This document shows, piece by piece, positions 19,039-26,640 of a stretch of DNA of 64,000 nt. Source of the DNA: Rhizobiales bacterium 2SD (GTDB lineage: Bacteria > Pseudomonadota > Alphaproteobacteria > Rhizobiales > Beijerinckiaceae); the NCBI GenBank assembly GCA_005502805.1, contig SCMY01000001.1, forward strand, positions 682,001-746,000, written 5' to 3'. The notes under the pieces were generated by a model. The model was given only the letters and a program-made list of their open reading frames with translations, was not told the DNA's origin and made no database searches. Position numbers and translations under genes: made by a program. Each line of letters opens with the position of its first letter. Within the stretch, counting starts at the first letter, position 1.

Positions 19039-19899
19039 TCACAGATCCTTTCGCAAGCGCGGATCGAGCAGATCGCGCAAGCCGTCGCCGACGAGCTGTA
19101 GCGACAGCACGGTCAAGACGATCGCGGCGCCGGGGAAGAGCATCATCCAGTCGGCCTGACCGATGTACTGGCGCCCACCGGCGATCATCGTGCCCCAGGT
19201 CGGGATTTCCGGGCTGACACCGACGCCGAGGAAGGACAGGCTCGCCTCCGCCAGCATCGCATAGGCGAAGATGAAGGTGGCCTGGACCAGGATCGGCGAG
19301 ACCAGGTTGCGCAGGACATGGCGTGTCATGATCTTCCAGGTCGGCACGCCGAGCGCCCGCGCCGCCTCGACATAGGGCAGCTCGCGGATGATCAGCGTCG
19401 AGGCGCGCACGATGCGGGCGAGGCGCGGCGCATAGACGATCCCGAGCGCGACGATGACAGTCGCGAGTGAGGGGCCGAGCGCCGCCACCAGCGAGATCGC
19501 CAGCAGGATATCGGGGAAGGCCATCATCGCGTCGATGATGCGGGCGATGACGCCGTCGAGCTTGCGGAAGAAGCCGGCGACGAGGCCGAGCGTGATGCCG
19601 AGCACTGCGGCGAGCACGGTCGCCGCCGCGCCGACCAGCAGCGAGAGCTGGCCGGCATAGATGGTGCGGCTGAAGACGTCGCGGCCGAACTCGTCGGTGC
19701 CGAAGAACCAGCGCTCGCTAGGCGGCTTCAGGCGGTTGACCACCGAGAGCCGGCTCGGCGAATAGGGCGCGATCAGCGGCGCGAGGATCGCCAGCAGCGC
19801 GATGACGGCAAGGACGATGAGACCGATCAACAGCGTCTTGCGCTGCAGGATCAGGCTGGCGAGCCGCGGGCGGGCGACAGGAGCGGAGGAGGCGGCCAT
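19039..19899 (-). CDS. Dpp/Opp-type ABC transporter permease (DppC-like)
   Basis: A 286-residue membrane protein with an N-terminal transmembrane helix (about 22-45) followed by 'HFFGTDEFGRDVFSR'-like sequence ('WFFGTDEFGRDVFSR'), a hallmark of DppC/OppC, and the cytoplasmic loop 'YVEAARALGVPTWKIMTRHVLRN'. The start at 19899 coincides with the last base of the DppB-like gene; the open frame extends upstream but that part is antisense-like noncoding sequence inside dppB. Together with the DppB-like protein it forms the channel. Confidence 0.93.
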   Translation of the reverse strand: MAASSAPVARPRLASLILQRKTLLIGLIVLAVIALLAILAPLIAPYSPSRLSVVNRLKPPSERWFFGTDEFGRDVFSRTIYAGQLSLLVGAAATVLAAVLGITLGLVAGFFRKLDGVIARIIDAMMAFPDILLAISLVAALGPSLATVIVALGIVYAPRLARIVRASTLIIRELPYVEAARALGVPTWKIMTRHVLRNLVSPILVQATFIFAYAMLAEASLSFLGVGVSPEIPTWGTMIAGGRQYIGQADWMMLFPGAAIVLTVLSLQLVGDGLRDLLDPRLRKDL

Positions 19900-20840
19900 C
19901 AGTAGCGCACCCTTGGATCGATCGCGAGATAGAGCATGTCGATCAGGAAGTTGATCAGCACGTAGAGGGCGGCGATCACCAGCAGCGCGCCCTGGATGAC
20001 CGGATAGTCGCGGCGCAGCACGGCAGAGACGACGAGGTTGCCGATGCCGGGCAGGCTGAACACGGTCTCCGTCACGACCGCGCCGGAGATCAGCAGCGCC
20101 GCAGTCAGGCCGACCACGGTCAGCACCGGGATCAGCGCGTTCTTGAAGGCGTGCTTCATCACGACGCCCCATTCGCCCATGCCCTTGGAACGGGCGGTGC
20201 GGACATAGTCGTCGTTGAGCACGTCGAGCATCGAGGCACGGGTGAAGCGGGTGATCAGCGCCGAGGAGACGATGCCGAGGGCCAGCGCCGGCAGGACGAG
20301 ATGGCGCAGCCGCTCCAGGAAGGAGGCGTCGGGGCCGCCATAGCCGGAGGCCGGCATCCAGCCATAGCGCACGGCGAAGACCTGGATCAGAATCAGCCCG
20401 AGCCAGAAGCTCGGAATGCTCGCGGCAAACATGGCGAAGGTGGTCGCGACCTGGTCGAACAGCGTGCCGCGCTTGTAGGCCGAGAGGATACCGACCGGCA
20501 GCGCGATCGCGCTGGCGATCAGGATCGAGAACAAGGTCAGGAAGAAGGTCGGCTCGGCCCGCTCGGCGAGGGCGCTGAGCACGGGCATGTTGAGGAAGAT
20601 CGACTGGCCGAGATCGCCGCGCAGCAGCTGGCCGAGAAAGAGCACATATTGCGTCGGCAGCGACTGGTCGAGCCCGAGCCGGGCGCGCAGGCCGGCGATG
20701 TCGGCGGCCGTGGCGTCGGGGCCGAGCATGACGGCGGCCGGATCACCCGGCGCGACGCGGACGATGACGAAGACGATCGTCACGACGGTGAACATCACCG
20801 CCAGCATGCCGAGGATGCGCTGCATCACATATCGCGTCAT
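19899..20840 (-). CDS. Dpp/Opp-type ABC transporter permease (DppB-like)
   Basis: A 313-residue permease beginning 'MTRYVMQRILGMLAVMF', typical of DppB/OppB, with 'RVAPGDPAAVMLG', 'LRARLGLDQSLPTQYVLFL', 'GDLGQSIF' and the EAA loop 'YVRTARSKGMGEWGVVMKHAFKNALIPV'. The chosen ATG has a strong purine-rich ribosome site (AAGGGGGG, then CAGGCG); an in-frame start 24 codons earlier adds a hydrophilic stretch without family resemblance. A gap of 110 bases separates it from the binding-protein gene. Confidence 0.92.
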   Translation of the reverse strand: MTRYVMQRILGMLAVMFTVVTIVFVIVRVAPGDPAAVMLGPDATAADIAGLRARLGLDQSLPTQYVLFLGQLLRGDLGQSIFLNMPVLSALAERAEPTFFLTLFSILIASAIALPVGILSAYKRGTLFDQVATTFAMFAASIPSFWLGLILIQVFAVRYGWMPASGYGGPDASFLERLRHLVLPALALGIVSSALITRFTRASMLDVLNDDYVRTARSKGMGEWGVVMKHAFKNALIPVLTVVGLTAALLISGAVVTETVFSLPGIGNLVVSAVLRRDYPVIQGALLVIAALYVLINFLIDMLYLAIDPRVRY

Positions 20841-20950
20841 CGCCTGCCCCCCTTCTTCGTGTTTCTTGAAGCGTTCGTCGCTTGCCCGTGGCGGCGCGCT
20901 TGGCGCGGCCACGGGTATTTCGCGAGCGGCCTGGCGACCGCGTCAGCCAC

Positions 20951-22480
20951 TCAGGGCTTGAGCGAGGCGTTCCAGAAATACGGCCAGGGCGAGGCCGTGT
21001 AGCCGGCAAGGCGCGGCGCCTTGGCGCTGAGCGCGGCGAAGTCGCCGACCTTGTAGAAGGGCGCTTCCTCGAAGATCAACTTCTGCAGGTCGGCGAAGAT
21101 CGCGACGCGCTTCTTCTCGTCCGACTCGGCGTTGAGGGCCGAGAGCAGCTTGTTCTTGGCCTCGCTCGCCCACCAGCCGGGATAGGAGTCCGGCAGCGGC
21201 GCGATCAGCGCCGGCTCGGCCAGGAACGGGCTGTGGGTGATGAAGATGTCCCACAGGGCCGGCTCGGCCCGGCGCTGGACCAGGGTCGCCCAGTCGACGA
21301 CCTGCAGGTCGACCTTGAGGCCGGCCGCCTTGACGTATTCGGCGGCGACCTGCGCCATCTTGTAGTGGAACTCGTATTGCCGGCTGGTCAGAATCCGGAT
21401 CGGCGCGCCATCGTATTTGGCGGTCTTCGCCAGCGCCTTGGCCTTGTCGGCGTCGCCCTGATTATAGGCCTTGATGCCGGCGTCGCTGCGCCAGGCATAG
21501 CCCTCCGGGTACATGGCGCCGTCGACCTTGTAGAATTCGGGCTTGCCGAAGGCCGCGGCCAGCATGTCCTCGGCGTTGAGCGCCGTCTGGACAGCCTTGC
21601 GCATGTCCTTGTTGGTCATCATGCCCTGCTTGTTGTTCATGATGAACATCGGCCAGCCGAAGCCCTGCATCAGCACCGGCTCGGTCTTGGACTGGCCCTT
21701 CAGCCGGTCGAACGCCTCGACCGGAATCAGGTCGGCGAAGTCGAACTGGCCGGCAAGGGCGCCCTCGACGCGGGTGTTGGCGTCCGGCACCGGCACGAAG
21801 CGGATCTCATCGAGATACTGCTTGCGGGCGCCGCCGAAGCCGTCGGGCTCGCCCTGGCGCTGCTTGTAGCCGTCGAACCGGACGAGCTGGATGTACTGGT
21901 CGGGCTTGCGCTCCTTGAGCTGGTAGGGCCCGGTGCCGATCACCTCCTTGATCGGGTTCTCCATCTTGTCGGCCGGCATGATCACCGCGGCCGAGTTGTT
22001 GAAGGCGAGCAGCGCGGTCAGCGGCGCGAACGGCGCCTTCAGCGTGATCTTGACCGTCTTCTCGTCGGCGGCCTCGATCGAAGCGATGTTGTCGGCGACG
22101 AGCTTTCCGCGCGAGGCCAGCTCGGTCCAGCGCTTCAGCGAGGCGACGACGTCCTGCGCGGTCATCGCCTTGCCGTTGTGGAAGGTGACGCCCTGGCGCA
22201 GCGGGATGGTGTAGACCTTGCCGCCATCGCTGATCTGCGGAAGCGTCTCGGCCAGGAGCGGCGCCAGCGCCCAGTTCTTGTCGAAGGTGTAGAGCGTCTC
22301 GTAGAAGTGCTGGGTGATCATGCCCAGGAGGTCGCCGGCGGCGACCATCGGGTCGAGCGTGTTGGGCTCGCCGATCGTGGCGACGTTGATCGCGCCGCCC
22401 TTCTGCTGGGCGAGCGCCGGCGCCCCGGCGACTGCAACGGCGAGCGCCGCTGCGCCAATTCGGGCCAGTTTCTGCAACAT
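20951..22480 (-). CDS. Family 5 extracellular solute-binding protein (DppA/OppA-like)
   Basis: A 509-residue periplasmic protein with a signal peptide (1 to about 24, 'GAPALAQQ'), then 'INVATIGEPNTLDPMVAAGD', 'PLLAETLPQISDGGKVYTIPLRQGVTFHNG' (in adjoining segments) and 'GTGPYQLKER', all normal for SBP_bac_5 proteins. It sets the specificity of the importer encoded downstream. Family 5 ligands range from peptides to glycosides, opines and heme, so the ligand cannot be read off. Co-transcription with a creatininase-family and an enolase-superfamily enzyme argues for a small non-peptide catabolite. Confidence 0.92.
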   Translation of the reverse strand: MLQKLARIGAAALAVAVAGAPALAQQKGGAINVATIGEPNTLDPMVAAGDLLGMITQHFYETLYTFDKNWALAPLLAETLPQISDGGKVYTIPLRQGVTFHNGKAMTAQDVVASLKRWTELASRGKLVADNIASIEAADEKTVKITLKAPFAPLTALLAFNNSAAVIMPADKMENPIKEVIGTGPYQLKERKPDQYIQLVRFDGYKQRQGEPDGFGGARKQYLDEIRFVPVPDANTRVEGALAGQFDFADLIPVEAFDRLKGQSKTEPVLMQGFGWPMFIMNNKQGMMTNKDMRKAVQTALNAEDMLAAAFGKPEFYKVDGAMYPEGYAWRSDAGIKAYNQGDADKAKALAKTAKYDGAPIRILTSRQYEFHYKMAQVAAEYVKAAGLKVDLQVVDWATLVQRRAEPALWDIFITHSPFLAEPALIAPLPDSYPGWWASEAKNKLLSALNAESDEKKRVAIFADLQKLIFEEAPFYKVGDFAALSAKAPRLAGYTASPWPYFWNASLKP

Positions 22481-22536
22481 CTCAAGTCCTCCCAGTTTTC
22501 TTGGCTGTTGGTCTTCGGAAAATTGCGCGTGGCTTG

Positions 22537-23295
22537 TCAGCGTCGGCTGATCGTCTCCACGACATGGGCCAGTTGCTCGACCACGGCGGCGGTGATGGCC
22601 TGTCCCTTCTCGCGGGTGGCGAGCGAGGGATCGCCGACGACGCCGGTACCGCCGGACATCTCGTGCATCGAGCGGAAGAGGGCGCCGCGGGCCGGCAGGA
22701 TCATGTCGGCATTGGCCCAGTCATGGGTCTCGACATAGCTCATGCCGGAGACCAGCTTGGTGCGGACGCTATCGGGCGCGCCGAGCAGCATCAGCGAGGT
22801 CTCGAATTCGCAGGCATGGTTGATGCCGGCGAAGGCGCTTTCGCGGATCGCGCCGAGCTCCTTGGCCGCAAGTCGCCACCAGGTCAGGAAGGCGACGCGG
22901 CAGTCGCGATGCTTCGTGCCGAAGGTTTCGAGCAGCACCTGGCCGATCGCCTGGTTGCCGCCATGGCTGTTGAACAGCACGATATTGCGGAAGCCGTGGC
23001 GGACGACGCTCTCCAGGATGTCGCCGACATAGGCCAGGAAGGTCTCGTGGCGGACGCTGAGGGTGCCGGCGAAATCCATATGATGCTCGGAGCAGCAGAC
23101 CTTCACCTGGGGCAGGATCAACACCTGATCTCCGAGGCGCTGCTCCAGCACCTGCAGGAAATGGTCGCCGATGACAGCGTCGGTCTCCAGCGGCAGATGC
23201 GGGCCGTGCTGCTCGATCGCAGCCACGTTCAGCACGACCGGGATGTCGCGATCGAGCGCGGCGACCTCGTTGGTCGTCAGGGTTTCCCAACGCAT
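22537..23295 (-). CDS. Creatininase-family amidohydrolase
   Basis: A 252-residue protein with the family's metal-binding pattern: 'NVAAIEQHGPHLPLETDAVIGD' (Glu, His and Asp ligands, quoted across two segments), 'FNSHGGNQAIGQVLLE', and a late 'EFETSLML' acidic segment. The family cleaves cyclic or linear amides (creatinine, formamido compounds, mycofactocin-type precursors) using two metal ions. The start at 23295 (MRWETL) is preferred to the long upstream extension, which lies in the neighbouring gene. It sits between the enolase-superfamily gene and the binding-protein gene, so it probably hydrolyses the imported compound or a derivative. Confidence 0.88.
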   Translation of the reverse strand: MRWETLTTNEVAALDRDIPVVLNVAAIEQHGPHLPLETDAVIGDHFLQVLEQRLGDQVLILPQVKVCCSEHHMDFAGTLSVRHETFLAYVGDILESVVRHGFRNIVLFNSHGGNQAIGQVLLETFGTKHRDCRVAFLTWWRLAAKELGAIRESAFAGINHACEFETSLMLLGAPDSVRTKLVSGMSYVETHDWANADMILPARGALFRSMHEMSGGTGVVGDPSLATREKGQAITAAVVEQLAHVVETISRR

Positions 23296-23312
23296 GGCTC
23301 TGGGCTCGCTGT

Positions 23313-24461
23313 TCAGGAGATGGTGCGGCCGCCGACGCGGAAGCGGGCGATTGCGGCTTCGTCGAGGGTGATGCCGAGGCCAGGCCCCTCGTCGGGGATG
23401 CGCACATGCGGCGGCTCGAAGGTCAGCGGCTTGGCGAGCAGGTCGTGGCTGCGGATCATCCGGCCGAAGATGTCGCTCGGCCAGACGCAGCTCTTCGCCG
23501 CCGCGGCCTGGTGCACATACATCGCTTCGAGGATGCCGAGGTCGACCTCGGAGCCGTGCCAGCAATAGACGCCGGCGGTCGCGGCGATGTGGTCGAGCGT
23601 CTGGAACTTGGCGAGGCCGCAATTAAAATTGAAGCCGTCGACCGCACCATGGGCGATGGCGTTGATCGCGTCATGCGGACGCTGGCCCTGATAGACATAG
23701 GGCAGCGAGACGTGCAGCACGATCGGGATCGATGAGAAACGGCGGAGTTCCGCGAAATCCTGTAGCATCCAGCGCGGCAGCGGGTCCTCAAGCAGCAGGA
23801 CGTTGCCGACCTTCTCCAGCTCCCGGATGATCGGGCGGGCATTGCCGGAGTTCTCCCAGCGCTGGTCGGGATCGAAGATCACCTTCATCCCGGGCGCATA
23901 TTCCTTGATGCGCGCGCACCAGCCGGCGACGTCATCCTCGAGGTCGCATTTGAACTTGATGACCTTGTAGCCTTGCTCAAAATAGCGCTTCACCCAAGGG
24001 CCGACCTCGTCCTGTGTCCGGTGGCTCGACCAGGCGCTGACATTGACGCGGTCGCGGATGGCGCCGCCGAGCAGGCGATGCATCGGCACGCCGAGCGTCT
24101 TGGCATAGGCGTCCCAGATCACGCATTCGAAGCCGTCATATTCGCGGCAGAGCGGAAGGGGCAGGTCCTGCAGCGGCAGGTCGAACACCGACTGGCCGAG
24201 CAGGTTGGCGCAGATCGCCTCGATGCGCGGCCATTCATGGTCGCGGTAGAACTCGCCGATGCCGACGACGCCGTTCTTCAGCGTCATCCGGACGATCAGC
24301 TTGGGCAATTCGTCGAACTGCACGCTCCAGCTCGCCTTGCCGCCGACCGGCAGCATGTGCAGCGGCTTGGCCAGGCTGTCCGAGTTGATCACGCCGGGAT
24401 GGGCGGGAACCACGACCTCGTCGAACTGGAAGGAAACGATCGTTCCGTCGGCAGATTGCAT
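23313..24461 (-). CDS. Enolase-superfamily (mandelate racemase/muconate lactonizing-like) protein with an altered metal site
   Basis: A 382-residue protein with N-terminal capping domain (about 1-135) and barrel. The KxK motif (Lys169, Lys171 in 'VIKFKCD') and the first two metal ligands (Asp197 in 'IFDPDQ', Glu225 in 'LLLEDPLP') are present. At the usual third ligand position, where a Glu or Asp follows the next strand, the sequence reads 'IPIVLHVSLP' with His250. A late 'CWHGSEVDLGI' gives His302. A dehydratase or epimerase role on an acid sugar or similar compound is plausible, but the changed ligand could mean altered metal use or lost activity. It is the first gene of the importer operon. 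Confidence 0.85.
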   Translation of the reverse strand: MQSADGTIVSFQFDEVVVPAHPGVINSDSLAKPLHMLPVGGKASWSVQFDELPKLIVRMTLKNGVVGIGEFYRDHEWPRIEAICANLLGQSVFDLPLQDLPLPLCREYDGFECVIWDAYAKTLGVPMHRLLGGAIRDRVNVSAWSSHRTQDEVGPWVKRYFEQGYKVIKFKCDLEDDVAGWCARIKEYAPGMKVIFDPDQRWENSGNARPIIRELEKVGNVLLLEDPLPRWMLQDFAELRRFSSIPIVLHVSLPYVYQGQRPHDAINAIAHGAVDGFNFNCGLAKFQTLDHIAATAGVYCWHGSEVDLGILEAMYVHQAAAAKSCVWPSDIFGRMIRSHDLLAKPLTFEPPHVRIPDEGPGLGITLDEAAIARFRVGGRTIS

Positions 24462-24508
24462 GGCTTGGCTCGTCTTCTATCGTTGGCGCATGACGCGGCG
24501 CTCGGCTA

Positions 24509-24523
24509 TGTAGCTAAATTACA
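24509..24523. promoter_or_regulatory. Candidate RpiR-type operator 1
   Basis: TGTAGCTAAATTACA is a near-perfect TGTA-N7-TACA palindrome about 48 bases upstream of the enolase-superfamily start and just downstream of the proposed -10. It resembles the published HexR (RpiR family) consensus TGTARTWWWAYTACA; an RpiR gene lies next door. Confidence 0.6.
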
Positions 24524-24551
24524 TTTACTGTCAATCCAGATCGCTGCCGCG

Positions 24552-24580
24552 ATATAAAATTTCTCTCACCTCTTCTTGAA
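24552..24580 (-). promoter_or_regulatory. Putative promoter of the enolase/creatininase/Dpp operon
   Basis: On the minus strand TTCAAG (24575-24580) and TTATAT (24552-24557) are 17 bases apart. The predicted start point is close to operator 1, so binding there would block initiation. The segment GATATAAAATTTCT (24551-24564) is identical to one in the 5.9 kb divergent promoter, probably because both contain the same -10 context. Confidence 0.45.
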
Positions 24581-24731
24581 GCGCAGCTTGACGTGATAGC
24601 CTGGCCCTAGGGTTCGAGGCGACAATAGCTTCGTGAAACGGCCTTATATAATTGATTTATCTAAAAAATTTCGACCACCCGAACAGCCGAGATGGTCAGC
24701 GTTCGCAGCTTTCCTCTAGCGAGCGACAAAA

Positions 24732-24746
24732 TGTAGCAAAATTACT
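24732..24746. promoter_or_regulatory. Candidate RpiR-type operator 2
   Basis: TGTAGCAAAATTACT repeats operator 1 with two mismatches, 223 bases away and immediately after the RpiR stop codon. Two such sites could support DNA looping across the operon promoter. Confidence 0.5.
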
Positions 24747-24757
24747 ATTTAGGTTGA

Positions 24758-25642
24758 TCAATCGCCGATCGGCTGACCTTCGGTGCTGCCGTGCAGGGCG
24801 ATCAGGGTGGCGCGGGCGCGCCAGAGCTTCTTCGAGACGATCTTCATCCGGCGCGCGCCCAGCAGCGTCGCCATGCAGTCGAGCAGGAAGAGCTGCCCGT
24901 AGCGGCCACGATTGGGCATGTAGAAGAACTTCTCCTCATCGAAGGCCTGCAGCGGCACCAATACGCTGGCGAGTTCGGCGAGCGGGCTCGGCGGATGGGT
25001 GACGGCAACGACTCCGGCACCCTGGCTGCGGGCGATCTCGGCGCTGTCGAGCAGCGAGCGCGGCTTGCCGGTGACCGAGAAGATCAGCAGCACGTCCTCC
25101 GGGCCGCAGGTCGCGGCCATGACGCGCTGCTGATAGGGGTCGGCCGTCGACGACGCCGCGACATCGAGGCGAAAGAGCCGGTTCTCCGCCTCAGTCGCGA
25201 CATTGGCCGAGCTGCCGCCGACGCCGAAGCAGAAGACGCGGCGCGCCTTGTCGAGACGGTCGACTGCGGCCTCGATCGCCTTGGGGTCATGCTGGGCGAA
25301 GGCCATCGCCAGTGCCTGGATGGTGGCGTTGTAGACGTGCTCGGCGACCTCGTTGCCGGTGTCGGCCGGCTGCTGGCGTTCGGCGGCGAGATACATCCGG
25401 CCGATCGCATATTCCTGCGCCAGCCGGATCTTGAAGTCGGTGAAGCCGTCGCAGCCCATGCGGCGCGCGAAGCGGACCACGGTCGGCTCGCTGACCTGCG
25501 CCTGGGTGGAGAGGTCGCGGGTGCTGATCCGGGTCGCGCCGTCGATATCGGCCAGGATGATCTCGGCGACGCTGCGCTCGGCCCGGTTCATCTCGGGCGC
25601 CTCATGCCGCATGCGATCGATCAGGCTGGTCACGTCGCGCAT
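24758..25642 (-). CDS. RpiR-family transcriptional regulator
   Basis: A 294-residue regulator starting at 25642 (MRDVTSLID); an ATG 16 codons earlier exists but adds a low-complexity stretch. The N-terminal HTH_6 domain (about 1-80) contains 'NRAERSVAEIILADIDGATRISTRDLSTQAQVSEPTVVRFARRMGCDGFTDFKIRL' in consecutive parts, and the C-terminal SIS sugar-isomerase domain (about 115-260) contains 'VFCFGVGGSSANVATEAENRLFRLD', 'IFSVTGKPRSLLDSAEIARSQGAGVVAVT' in consecutive parts. Such proteins usually sense phosphosugars. It lies upstream of the importer operon in the same orientation, and two TGTA-type palindromes in the intervening 296 bases suggest it controls that operon. Confidence 0.92.
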   Translation of the reverse strand: MRDVTSLIDRMRHEAPEMNRAERSVAEIILADIDGATRISTRDLSTQAQVSEPTVVRFARRMGCDGFTDFKIRLAQEYAIGRMYLAAERQQPADTGNEVAEHVYNATIQALAMAFAQHDPKAIEAAVDRLDKARRVFCFGVGGSSANVATEAENRLFRLDVAASSTADPYQQRVMAATCGPEDVLLIFSVTGKPRSLLDSAEIARSQGAGVVAVTHPPSPLAELASVLVPLQAFDEEKFFYMPNRGRYGQLFLLDCMATLLGARRMKIVSKKLWRARATLIALHGSTEGQPIGD

Positions 25643-26043
25643 CGTCCTGTTCCTGATGCCCGCTGCTGCGGCGCGCCTGTCCTCGCGCATGGCGGAAGGC
25701 CAGCAACGAAAGCGCTGGCGCTGCTGCTATCGCATCACGCGCCAGGCGTCGATCATCGCTACTCGGCAGCAATATCGATGAGAACCTCGCATCGCACAAA
25801 CGCTGCCTGCAAGGGCAATGCTGCCAACGAGGCCAGAGGTCCGCGTCTGCGCGACCGCCGTCGGCTCGGCGTTCGTGGTGGAGATGGCCGCGCTCGCGGC
25901 CGCAGAGGATGACGATCGGATACGCCCCTTGCAGGAGTCCCGCCGTGACCAGCGATGTATACCGAAAGATCGCGACCCAATGCGCCGAGCGGGCCACTGT
26001 CGGAAGATATTGACGTGGCCCGTCGCCACAGAAATATTGTCGT
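25643..26043. other. Intergenic region between RpiR regulator and thioredoxin-like gene
   Basis: About 400 bases between divergent genes with no recognisable protein in any frame. Near the thioredoxin-like start are an inverted pair GGGCCAC...GTGGCCC (25991-26021) and two similar segments, GAAGATATTGACGTG and GAAATATTGTCGTG, 29 bases apart. Their role is unknown. Confidence 0.4.
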
Positions 26044-26640
26044 GTGCTCTTGCGCGAGGCTCCCGAGTTTCGGGGCGCATACCGGGCCCGCAACGGCCTC
26101 TGCGACTGGTGGTTCGCCCCGCTTCTGGCGATCGCGCTGCTGTGCTCCTGCCCGGCAACAAGCAGCGAGCTGAGGCCCTGGCGCTCCAATGCGCACGCGC
26201 CGCTCGAACTCGATCAGCTTGATGGATCGCGTGCCGACCTTTCGGCGTTCCGCGGCCGCCCGGTGATCATCCATTTCTTCGCAACCTGGTGCGCGCCGTG
26301 CATCGAGGAAATGGCGTCGTTGAACGCGCTAGCGGCCAAGGGAGAGGCGGCTCCGGCCGTTCTCGCCGTCAATGTCGGCGAGGTCGATACGCGCGTGCGT
26401 AACTTCTTCCGCCAGCGGCCGGTCGTCTTTCCTGTCCTGCTCGATCGCGATCGCAGCGCGCTGAAGGCCTGGAAGGTCGAGGGCCTGCCGACCAGCTTCG
26501 TGCTCGACCGCGACCTCAAGCCCGCGCTGAAGACTGAAGAGCCGCTCGACTGGACGGACTCGTCAGTCACGGCAGCGCTCGCAGCTTTGCCGTCCGCACG
26601 ATCAAGAAACGACAATGGGGAAGAGGAGACACCGCAATGA
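26044..26640 (+). CDS. TlpA-like membrane-anchored thioredoxin
   Basis: A 198-residue protein beginning with GTG. A hydrophobic segment (about 24-37, 'FAPLLAIALLCSC') provides a signal anchor or a lipobox-like site, and the rest is a thioredoxin fold with the redox motif WCAPC (Cys83, Cys86) in 'IIHFFATWCAPCIEEMASL' and a cis-Pro loop 'VEGLPTSFVLD'. It should act in the periplasm as a thiol-disulfide reductant. Its stop overlaps the start of the transglutaminase-like gene by 4 bases, so the two are translationally coupled. The start codon is the least certain part, since no strong ribosome site is seen. Confidence 0.83.
   Translation: MLLREAPEFRGAYRARNGLCDWWFAPLLAIALLCSCPATSSELRPWRSNAHAPLELDQLDGSRADLSAFRGRPVIIHFFATWCAPCIEEMASLNALAAKGEAAPAVLAVNVGEVDTRVRNFFRQRPVVFPVLLDRDRSALKAWKVEGLPTSFVLDRDLKPALKTEEPLDWTDSSVTAALAALPSARSRNDNGEEETPQ

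Noticed and set aside
20882..22738. 618-codon open frame on the plus strand
   Set aside because: It is antisense to the complete DppA-like gene, and its translation is charged and low-complexity with no domain features, as expected for GC-rich shadow frames.
24551..24574. Fifth copy of the GntR dyad upstream of the enolase-superfamily operon
   Set aside because: Only the left half (AAATTTCT) matches; the 14-bp identity with the 5.9 kb promoter is explained by a common -10 context.
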